A DNA stretch of 7,169 bases from Oligoflexales bacterium (lineage in GTDB: Bacteria; Bdellovibrionota; Oligoflexia; Oligoflexales; Oligoflexaceae): the NCBI GenBank assembly GCA_015232735.1, contig JADFZC010000125.1, forward strand, positions 1-7,169. The letters are read 5' to 3'. The position numbers were made by a program, and so were the translations under genes. The notes below the pieces were generated by a model that was given only the letters and a program-made list of their open reading frames with translations, had not been told where the DNA came from and made no database searches. Shown one piece after another: positions 1-5,006 of the stretch. Numbering within the stretch: the first letter of the stretch is position 1; every line of letters begins with the position of its first letter.

Positions 1-119
1 TAAATATGCATTGAAATGGGTATCCAGACCCATGAAAAAAAAATCAGACCACATAACCTTAAGTATCTTCAGAAAAAATTTTGAGTAAATAAAAAAAATA
101 TTTTCATGCCAAATAATAT

Positions 120-149
120 TTGACTTGTCAGCCAGTCAACAATTATTTT
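120..149 (+). promoter_or_regulatory. possible sigma-70-like promoter for the metallopeptidase gene
   Basis: A TTGACT hexamer (120-125) matches the -35 consensus at five of six positions. It is followed after 18 bases by TATTTT (144-149), which matches the -10 consensus at four of six. The region is very AT-rich, so chance matches are likely. Its position, about 90 bases before the chosen start codon at 238, is reasonable. The spacer overlaps an inverted repeat (128-177), which could serve as an operator or form a hairpin in the leader RNA. Confidence 0.22.
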
Positions 150-177
150 TCACAATGTTGACAGGTTTTTTGGCTGA
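128..177. repeat. nested inverted repeat in the leader of the metallopeptidase gene
   Basis: TCAGCCA (128-134) is complementary to TGGCTGA (171-177), and directly inside it GTCAACA (135-141) is complementary to TGTTGAC (156-162). The result is a 14-base-pair two-part stem, with a 14-base loop and an 8-base bulge (163-170) on the 3' side that is mostly T. It could be a leader hairpin, a two-part operator, or a weak terminator for a gene left of the window (inner stem followed by AGG and six T). The rest of 1-237 is AT-rich with no supported gene. Confidence 0.45.
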
Positions 178-237
178 TTCCAAATGACTGGGAAGCCAGG
201 ACCTTTAGTAACCATGCAAAAAAAGGCAGGAAAAACC

Positions 238-1095
238 ATGTATCAAGTATCGTTTTCAACAGCAAGGGTCGTCTCGAATAATCCCCCATGTCAAAATGGA
301 TTGTCGGAGCATTTTTTGATTCCAGGCAGTTCTGCAGCAAAGGCATTCTCAACTGCTGCCGAGCGGATTTCGAATATCGGGATTATCAGTGGCTCTCCCA
401 TGGCTTTTGAAAATGTCAGCGCCCTGACCGCAGGTGACGAGCAGGAGCCATATCTGATGACCACCGAAACCGGAGAACAGGTGGTTGACGGAACAAAGAT
501 GATAACGGACGCGGAGAAGTATGCGTTAATGACGCTCGACAGGCAGATTGGCAACCTGCGAAACAGAGACCCTGAGACGCTCGAGGAATTGAAACTCTTT
601 TTCGGCAGACACATATCGAGGGAGGGGGCTATAGCAGGTCTAAAAATAATAAGAAATCACCTCACAGGTATAGCTGAGAATTCGGACTATGTGTTCGACC
701 AGTCTGACTGGGGTGATGGAGCCTTGGCTTATGTTGAGGCGGTTCCATCAGTGACGGTTGAGCGTTCAGACTCCAGCATTTATTTAAAACGTTCGTTTTT
801 TTCCCTTCCAATCAACAGAAGGGCGAATGTCCTTGTACACGAAACGGCCCATCTGGCACTTGGTACCGTCGACAGGGAGCTGAATGAGGGCATCACCGCC
901 TACAGAGTGCCTCTTTCAGCCGCCCTTGCGCAGCAGGATGAGCTTGCAGCAAGCGACAATGCCGACAACTGGGCAAATTTCATTGATCCCTCATATGACA
1001 TGGAAGATTTCAAGTTGGTTAAGCAGGCTGTTCGTGACGGTGGCAGGCTAGTTGTCGTAAGGCAGGATGCCGGTGAAGCTGAAAAAGCAGGCTGA
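238..1095 (+). CDS. aspzincin (M35-like) zinc metallopeptidase, candidate T3SS effector
   Basis: The 285-residue product carries the zinc-protease motif HETAH at residues 201-205 (H201, E202, H205), followed by GTVD (209-212) and NADNW (241-245). In peptidase family M35 (deuterolysins, Lys-specific endopeptidases) the site is HExxH plus GTxD, with Asp as third zinc ligand, and a downstream N-A-D segment. The same layout is seen here, which makes D212 the likely third ligand. Expected activity is hydrolysis of a protein substrate; the target cannot be told. M35 enzymes are normally exported by a signal peptide, but this N-terminus has no hydrophobic segment and is rich in Ser, Thr, Asn and Ala, as type III effectors often are. 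The ATG at 238 was chosen because AGGA lies six bases before it; in-frame ATGs at 184 and 214 have no well-placed site. Roughly residues 1-170 match nothing I recognise. Family call fairly firm; effector role is inference from context. Confidence 0.68.
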   Translation: MYQVSFSTARVVSNNPPCQNGLSEHFLIPGSSAAKAFSTAAERISNIGIISGSPMAFENVSALTAGDEQEPYLMTTETGEQVVDGTKMITDAEKYALMTLDRQIGNLRNRDPETLEELKLFFGRHISREGAIAGLKIIRNHLTGIAENSDYVFDQSDWGDGALAYVEAVPSVTVERSDSSIYLKRSFFSLPINRRANVLVHETAHLALGTVDRELNEGITAYRVPLSAALAQQDELAASDNADNWANFIDPSYDMEDFKLVKQAVRDGGRLVVVRQDAGEAEKAG

Positions 1096-1104
1096 GAGCC
1101 TTTT
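1082..1104. terminator. possible bidirectional terminator between convergent genes
   Basis: AGGCT (1089-1093), loop GAG, AGCCT (1097-1101) form a perfect five-base-pair hairpin over the stop codon of the metallopeptidase gene. On the plus strand it is followed by TTT. On the minus strand it is followed by GC and then five T, and the flanking A-rich and T-rich arms can extend pairing past a two-base bulge. It sits where two convergent genes would both need to stop. The stem is short, so the call is tentative. Confidence 0.35.
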
Positions 1105-1142
1105 AACCGCTCAATTAGAGAGATTGATGGTATTCTCATAAG

Positions 1143-1167
1143 CCTTAGCTCTTGCGAGATTCTAAGG
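1143..1167. repeat. intergenic hairpin
   Basis: CCTTAG (1143-1148) pairs with CTAAGG (1162-1167), and CTC (1149-1151) pairs with GAG (1156-1158) around the four-base loop TTGC. This gives nine base pairs with a three-base bulge (1159-1161). It lies in the 139-base gap between the convergent genes ending at 1095 and 1235. No T-run follows on either strand, so it is not a typical intrinsic terminator. It may protect a 3' end, aid Rho-dependent termination, or have no role. Nothing else was recognised in this gap. Confidence 0.4.
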
Positions 1168-1234
1168 GCATATATGAACCCACCTATCTTGGACATACAC
1201 GCATATTCTGAGGAAAAATCTATTTGCTGGACTC

Positions 1235-1738
1235 CTAATCAATTCTACAGATATATTTGCCGTTATCTCCGGTACAATCATCATTGGCACCATGGTCTTT
1301 CATGCATTTGTTGAAAGCGTTGATGGCATAGCTCTCACCGTAGCCTTTGCCACAGTTGTATTTTTTATAACTGTCGGCTGTAATGGCAGCGGTATGCTCA
1401 TGACACCACTTTTTGGGGTTCACATACTCACCGCGGCAAGTGTCGCAAGTTTCCCCTACAACCCGGTAAATCAACCCGCATTTGGTTGCTCCAATCGCTT
1501 TCATGACACAATCATATTTGGGATCTGTGCATTCCGAACTCGGACCATACGCACTGATATAACATCCGGGGTCATTGGCATGAAGGACCGGTTTATTTGG
1601 ACAATCCTTGAACTTTGGATCCTCGCTGTACTCTACGACCTCGGATTTCAATCCGGATGAAGGCGAATTGCCGGATTTGCATTGTGGAATATAAGTTACG
1701 GTAAAAATTAAAAAACAATAACCAATGAATACTCTCAT
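1235..1738 (-). CDS. secreted cysteine-rich protein, possible lipoprotein, function unknown
   Basis: I do not recognise this 167-residue protein. Residues 1-19 look like an export signal: Arg2 followed by a hydrophobic stretch, ending in I-P-Q-C with Cys20. If Cys20 is lipidated this is a lipoprotein, but Gln just before the Cys is not standard for a lipobox (usually Gly, Ala or Ser), so ordinary signal cleavage is possible. A Ser/Gly-rich linker follows (21-35). After Cys20 come twelve cysteines (46, 59, 70, 77, 87, 98, 101, 112, 129, 145, 155, 164), including one CxxC (98-101). The even number and export signal suggest six disulfides outside the cytoplasm. The ATG start is supported by GAGGA (1747-1751) eight bases upstream. 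It converges on the metallopeptidase gene and shares the strand of the T3SS operon, about 500 bases downstream of sctU. Role as inhibitor, toxin or surface protein cannot be decided. Confidence 0.7.
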   Translation of the reverse strand: MRVFIGYCFLIFTVTYIPQCKSGNSPSSGLKSEVVEYSEDPKFKDCPNKPVLHANDPGCYISAYGPSSECTDPKYDCVMKAIGATKCGLIYRVVGETCDTCRGEYVNPKKWCHEHTAAITADSYKKYNCGKGYGESYAINAFNKCMKDHGANDDCTGDNGKYICRID

Positions 1739-1935
1739 GATATCGATCCTCTTTATAAAATATTAGGTGGTAAAAACAAAAAGGCCAACTCGCCATTTGA
1801 CTTGCAGGAATCGTGCCACTTCAATTTCTTGTCCTTCTTTGGCATGAGCACTTCAAAGGTGCAGGTGTCTGCATGCAAATAAAGAAGAATGGCCTAGTTT
1901 TTGCAGAGGCTGTATTAAACGGGAGGGTATTTAGT

Positions 1936-2022
1936 ATGCGTCCATATTTAATTATAGGGATGAGCTTCTATTTCTTACAGGCTAGCTCTTATAAAGATCT
2001 TGTGCCGTTTGGAACCCTCTGA
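1936..2022 (+). CDS. short signal-peptide-like reading frame (leader peptide or 5' part of a split gene)
   Basis: A 28-codon frame starts at ATG 1936 with a near-perfect Shine-Dalgarno GGGAGGG (1921-1927) eight bases upstream, the best ribosome binding site on the plus strand here. The peptide begins Met-Arg, has a hydrophobic core (about residues 4-14) and then a polar Q-A-S-S segment, so it resembles a Sec signal peptide with possible cleavage after Ala16. It stops at TGA (2020-2022), directly after a CTC codon. The next frame over is open from 1964 to 2239, and its first ATG (2036) lies 13 bases past this stop. It could be a regulatory leader, a small secreted peptide, or the start of one gene with the following frame. 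Upstream (1739-1935) I see only a small inverted repeat (1860-1873) and an 8-base direct repeat (1817-1824, 1849-1856). Confidence 0.35.
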   Translation: MRPYLIIGMSFYFLQASSYKDLVPFGTL

Positions 2023-2035
2023 AGAGACAAAAGGG

Positions 2036-2239
2036 ATGACCGATCTGTTGATCGAAATGAGAAAATCGATCATGGAAGGCGATTTAAGAGCATTGGAAGG
2101 CGTATGGGAGAGATACGGCGACCCGGATGAGTATGACGAAGATGATGAAGATGACGAACCATTTACTTTTCCTAAAAGCTTAAAAACCACAAAGATGGGG
2201 GCTGTGGTTGCACGGGAGTTCGCTGAAATGCTTGAGTGA
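2036..2239 (+). CDS. small acidic hypothetical protein
   Basis: From ATG 2036 the product is 67 residues; a TTG at 2000 would give 79 but has no ribosome binding site. I do not recognise it. Residues 1-30 are predicted helical from their pattern. A cluster of Asp/Glu with one Tyr follows at about 31-41, then Phe/Pro and Lys-rich residues and a helical C-terminus. No membrane segment or signal peptide is present from this start. The only nearby purine-rich sites are AAAAGGG, which touches the ATG and is too close, and GAAGAG, nine bases away. It may therefore depend on translation of the preceding short frame. It converges on sctU with only four bases between the two stop codons. Being real and being separate are both uncertain. 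Confidence 0.4.
   Translation: MTDLLIEMRKSIMEGDLRALEGVWERYGDPDEYDEDDEDDEPFTFPKSLKTTKMGAVVAREFAEMLE
2182..2209 (-). terminator. possible intrinsic terminator of the T3SS operon
   Basis: On the minus strand AACCACA (2209-2203) and TGTGGTT (2191-2185) form a perfect seven-base-pair stem around an 11-base loop. It is followed by TTT, so that the last stem bases and tail give five T in a row. It lies about 35 bases past the sctU stop codon, a sensible distance for the operon end. It is inside the convergent acidic reading frame, so T3SS transcripts would be antisense to that frame. The loop is large and the T-run short. Confidence 0.33.
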
Positions 2240-2243
2240 GTTT

Positions 2244-3296
2244 TTACTTTTTATCCGTGAGTTCTATCGCCCATTTTATAACCTCGGCAACCGGCTCTAT
2301 GAATTCAGAGGGAATATATTCGTCGATCGACGCCTTCTCAAGAAGTCCTCTTGCCAGTGGTATGTTTTGAATCATGGGCTTGCCCTGCTCTCTTGCCATG
2401 GCCATTATGGAAAGGGCCATTTCCCCCTGCTCCTTGAATTTGACTGTCGGCAGCGGCGTCTCCTCGGCCCTGTAGTACAGACCCACTGCTATATGGGTCG
2501 GGTTTGTCACGATCACAGTGCTTTCGCTTACGGCGGATTTCAGGTTTTCGGAAGTGATTTCCCGAAAGAGCTGCGTTCGTTTTTGCTTTATCAGGCCGTC
2601 CCCCTCGGTATCCTTGAACTCCTTTTTGATTTCATCGCGGCTCATCATCATTTTTTTCATATACTGGCGCTTTTGGAAGAAGAAATCGAAAACCGCGACA
2701 GCCGCGAAGGTGATCGCGGTATAGATAAAAATATCTTTCAGGATCACCCCCATGACGGGTAGGGTGCACTCCATCCCGCAAACAGGCAGTCTGAATAGCG
2801 CGTTGATCTGATCACGGACACACAGCCAGATGATCAGCGACAGGGCTGTGACCTTGAATATGGATTTTAGAATCTCGACGAAATTTTTGACTGAGAAGAT
2901 GTTTTTAAGGCCGGTTGCGGGGTTGAGTTTCTGAAGATCAGGTTTGACGGGATGCATCGACAGGTTCCAGCCTGACTGAAGCCCGTTTGACAGGACGGAG
3001 ATAACGGAAACAACTATTACGATGGGAAGAAGTATGATTATCATTTCTTTCAGTATGCTGATGCCAAGGTCCTGTGAAATTACGCTGAACGGCATATCCT
3101 TGTTTTGGACGTCAAGTGGATAGGATACGATCTGGCTCATATGCTTCATGAAAAAAGAGCCGAAAAGGATCAGCATGAGGAACATTGCAGTGATCGTCGA
3201 GGCTGAAACAATCTCCCTGCTCCTGAAGATGTCGCCTTTTTTCCTGGCGTCCCTGAGCCTTTTGGGTGTTGGTTTTTCCGACTTGTTACCGCTCAT
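2244..3296 (-). CDS. sctU: T3SS export apparatus switch protein SctU (YscU/SpaS/FlhB family)
   Basis: The 350-residue length is normal for the family. The N-terminus has the typical E-K-P-T-x-K-R-L-R-D-A-R-K-K-G start. Four membrane segments follow (about 33-51, 85-103, 145-162, 185-208), then a cytoplasmic domain. The autocleavage motif N-P-T-H is at residues 265-268 (bases 2504-2493). In characterised members the chain breaks between Asn and Pro, and the resulting C-terminal piece, here 85 residues, helps switch export from needle to later substrates. The Cys-Gly-x-x-Cys segment before the fourth membrane helix (173-177) also occurs in Ysc/Ssa-type members. In the linker the usual E-G-D-P reads E-G-D-G (231-234). 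Start ATG overlaps the end of sctT by 11 bases, with a weak CAGG site seven bases before it, which suggests coupled translation. It is the last gene of the operon. Confidence 0.96.
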   Translation of the reverse strand: MSGNKSEKPTPKRLRDARKKGDIFRSREIVSASTITAMFLMLILFGSFFMKHMSQIVSYPLDVQNKDMPFSVISQDLGISILKEMIIILLPIVIVVSVISVLSNGLQSGWNLSMHPVKPDLQKLNPATGLKNIFSVKNFVEILKSIFKVTALSLIIWLCVRDQINALFRLPVCGMECTLPVMGVILKDIFIYTAITFAAVAVFDFFFQKRQYMKKMMMSRDEIKKEFKDTEGDGLIKQKRTQLFREITSENLKSAVSESTVIVTNPTHIAVGLYYRAEETPLPTVKFKEQGEMALSIMAMAREQGKPMIQNIPLARGLLEKASIDEYIPSEFIEPVAEVIKWAIELTDKK

Positions 3297-4077
3297 AAAT
3301 CAGCCTGAATATCTTTTGCGGGATGTCTCCCATGTCTGAAAAGGACTCGGAAAAATACCTCATCATAAAAGTAAAATACAGGATGGTGATTCCTATTGCC
3401 ACGGCGCTTTTTACGGGAAGGGCAAGGAAAAACACGTTGAGCTGGGGAGCGAATCTGCCCACAAGTCCAAGGCCGAACTCCGACAAAAACAGGATGATGA
3501 CCACGGGACCCGCTATCATGACAGTCAGATAGCTGACAAGTGAGAACTCCTTTATGAAAAAGTCGGCCATGGCCATGTTCAGGTTTGGCATGAACTCAGT
3601 TACGGGCCATGCGCCGTAGCTCAGGTAGAGGCCCTTGAGAAAAACCAGAAATACGCCGGTGGAAAAAAATATCGTGATAAAAGCCTGGCTGAAGAGCGAG
3701 CCAAGAGGGGAAGTGATGTTGTCGGTCAGGAAATTCATGGAATTTGCTATGGTCGCACCCCTCTGGTTATCGATGAGTTCGCCCGCGGCCTCGACGATCC
3801 AGAAAGGGACATTAAGCACATAGCCTATGAAAATGCCGATCATGACCTCTTTGCCGAGGACCGAAAAGACATGTGCCAGGCTGTAATCGAACCCGTGGAA
3901 GTTCGCGCTTGCCGCGGGATATACGGCAAGCGCAAGGCTCAGCACTATGCCGTTTCTCGTCAGAAGCCCCCCCACAAGCGTGCGGCTTAAAAACGAACCC
4001 ACCGACAGAGAGGCGTAGAGCCTTGGCAGGATCATGATAAAAATAAGAAACTCATTTTTGAACGCCGCAAAATTCAT
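3286..4077 (-). CDS. sctT: T3SS export apparatus protein SctT (YscT/SpaR/FliR family)
   Basis: This 263-residue inner-membrane protein caps the SctR-SctS-SctT export gate. Hydrophobic segments lie at about 10-30, 44-58, 76-97, 130-152, 180-205 and 212-238. Family hallmarks are present: the R-N-G-I-V segment (41-45), E-x-x-G-x-x-x-D-x-Q-R-G (96-107) and the P-Q-L-N-V-F...L-P-V-K-S stretch (211-224). Wording of these motifs is close to YscT. The frame has an ATG upstream at 4146, but that would add 23 hydrophilic residues overlapping sctS. The ATG at 4077 gives the usual N-terminus, with the first membrane helix near residue 10, and AGGG stands three bases before it. It starts five bases after the sctS stop and overlaps sctU by 11 bases. 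Confidence 0.96.
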   Translation of the reverse strand: MNFAAFKNEFLIFIMILPRLYASLSVGSFLSRTLVGGLLTRNGIVLSLALAVYPAASANFHGFDYSLAHVFSVLGKEVMIGIFIGYVLNVPFWIVEAAGELIDNQRGATIANSMNFLTDNITSPLGSLFSQAFITIFFSTGVFLVFLKGLYLSYGAWPVTEFMPNLNMAMADFFIKEFSLVSYLTVMIAGPVVIILFLSEFGLGLVGRFAPQLNVFFLALPVKSAVAIGITILYFTFMMRYFSESFSDMGDIPQKIFRLIYER

Positions 4078-4082
4078 AGTCC

Positions 4083-4346
4083 CTAATTCTTCATTATTTG
4101 ATCGAAAATCTGCAGGGAAAAGTTGTAAAGCTCGCCCCCCAGCCACCAGGAAGTCAAATAGATGGTTCCGAATGTAGCAACCAGCTTTGCGACAAACGTC
4201 AGCGTCTGGTCCTGTATCTGTGTGATCGCCTGCAGGAAACTTATAAAGGTGCTGACGATCGCGGCAGCGATGATCGGAGGCAGGGACAGGGTCAGAACGA
4301 TGATAAGTGTCTTGATTGTGTATTGAATTATGTAGGATTCTGTCAT
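4083..4346 (-). CDS. sctS: T3SS export apparatus protein SctS (YscS/SpaQ/FliQ family)
   Basis: This is an 87-residue protein with two membrane helices (about 12-36 and 51-70), the standard size and layout of the subunit that wraps around SctR in the export gate. The first helix contains the family's paired proline (P22-P23). The loop Q-A-I-T-Q-I-Q-D-Q-T-L-T-F (39-51) and Lys54 are the conserved inter-helix turn, and the W-L-G-G-E-L end of the second helix is close to YscS. The start ATG has AGGGA nine bases upstream, overlapping the stop of sctR, and lies 12 bases past that stop. The downstream sctT begins after a five-base gap. Confidence 0.96.
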   Translation of the reverse strand: MTESYIIQYTIKTLIIVLTLSLPPIIAAAIVSTFISFLQAITQIQDQTLTFVAKLVATFGTIYLTSWWLGGELYNFSLQIFDQIMKN

Positions 4347-4358
4347 GTCAAAAATTCC

Positions 4359-5006
4359 CTAGTAGGAAAGGATCAAATTTTGAATCAGCTTGGTCCAGCC
4401 ATCCAGCAAGACAAACAGAAGTATTTTAAACGGCAGGGAGATGGTCATCGGGGAAACCATCATCATCCCCATGGCCAGCAGGATATTGGAAACAATCAGG
4501 TCGATCGCCACAAACGGCAGGTAGAGCAGAAAGCCTATTTTGAAAGCCGATGTAAGCTCGCTGACGGTGAAAGCGGGAAGCAGTATGAAAAGGCTGTCCG
4601 ATTCCAGATCCTCCTTGTGGGATTCGGGCCAGGTTTCCTTCGCGTGCTGCTTGAAAAATTCCCTTTGCGAATCGGAGGAGTGCTTTTTCAGAAATTCGTA
4701 GTATGGCGTAAGACCCTTTGAAACCGCTTTTTTCATCGAGTCCTTGTTTGAGAGGGTGATTTTTTCCTTGTCAAGGATGTCAAAGATCTTCAGACCCACC
4801 GGCGCCATGATGAAACAGCTCAGGATTATGCACAGCCCGTGGACGGCCATGTTCGGCGGAATCTGCTGGATGCCGAGGGCATTTCGCAGAAGTGAAAAGA
4901 CAACCGAGAGCTTTACAAAGGAGGTTGCCATGACCGCGATAAACGGAATCAGGGAAAGAAGCGCAATTATGGTGATTAAATAAATGGGATTTGGAAAATC
5001 ATTCAT
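4359..5006 (-). CDS. sctR: T3SS export apparatus protein SctR (YscR/SpaP/FliP family)
   Basis: This 215-residue core subunit forms the pentameric export channel entrance. Hydrophobic segments are at about 8-28, 52-76, 156-178 and 188-202, with a hydrophilic periplasmic region (80-135) between the second and third. The block F-V-K-L-S-V-V-F-S-L-L-R-N-A-L-G (30-45), L-L-P-A-F-T-V-S-E-L-T (142-152) and the C-terminal half agree almost word for word with YscR as I remember it. The methionine-rich loop M-G-M-M-M (179-183) corresponds to the gasket that seals the closed gate in studied systems. There is no cleavable signal peptide, unlike flagellar FliP. AAAGGA (5020-5015) stands eight bases before the ATG. 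The start overlaps the sctQ stop by eight bases. Confidence 0.97.
   Translation of the reverse strand: MNDFPNPIYLITIIALLSLIPFIAVMATSFVKLSVVFSLLRNALGIQQIPPNMAVHGLCIILSCFIMAPVGLKIFDILDKEKITLSNKDSMKKAVSKGLTPYYEFLKKHSSDSQREFFKQHAKETWPESHKEDLESDSLFILLPAFTVSELTSAFKIGFLLYLPFVAIDLIVSNILLAMGMMMVSPMTISLPFKILLFVLLDGWTKLIQNLILSY

Noticed and set aside
291..614. minus-strand frames opposite the metallopeptidase gene (also 143-352 and 900-1196)
   Set aside because: Shadows of the plus-strand gene; no ribosome sites or recognisable domains.
1292..1660. 122-codon plus-strand open frame
   Set aside because: Antisense to the cysteine-rich protein gene, which has a signal peptide, well-spaced ribosome site and regular cysteines.
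1760..1788. possible promoter for the cysteine-rich protein gene (TTGGCC, 17 bases, TAATAT on the minus strand)
   Set aside because: Both hexamers match at only four of six positions and the start of transcription would fall almost on the ribosome site, leaving a very short leader.
1860..1873. inverted repeat TGCAG-GTGT-CTGCA as an operator
   Set aside because: Only five base pairs, with no promoter recognised beside it; could easily arise by chance.
1813..1935. upstream extension of the 1936 frame to a GTG at 1813
   Set aside because: No good ribosome site at 1813, and the signal-peptide-like start and strong ribosome site both point to 1936.
2208..2762. 184-codon plus-strand open frame
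   Set aside because: It is antisense to sctU, which has clear family motifs over the same bases; the translated frame shows no recognisable protein pattern.
4078..4146. upstream ATG for sctT at 4146
   Set aside because: It would add a polar segment not found in the family and overlap sctS by more than 60 bases; ATG 4077 gives the normal N-terminus.
4098..4721. 207-codon plus-strand open frame
   Set aside because: Antisense to sctS and sctR, both strongly conserved; composition (Gln, His, Asp, Lys) is that of a shadow frame of membrane genes.
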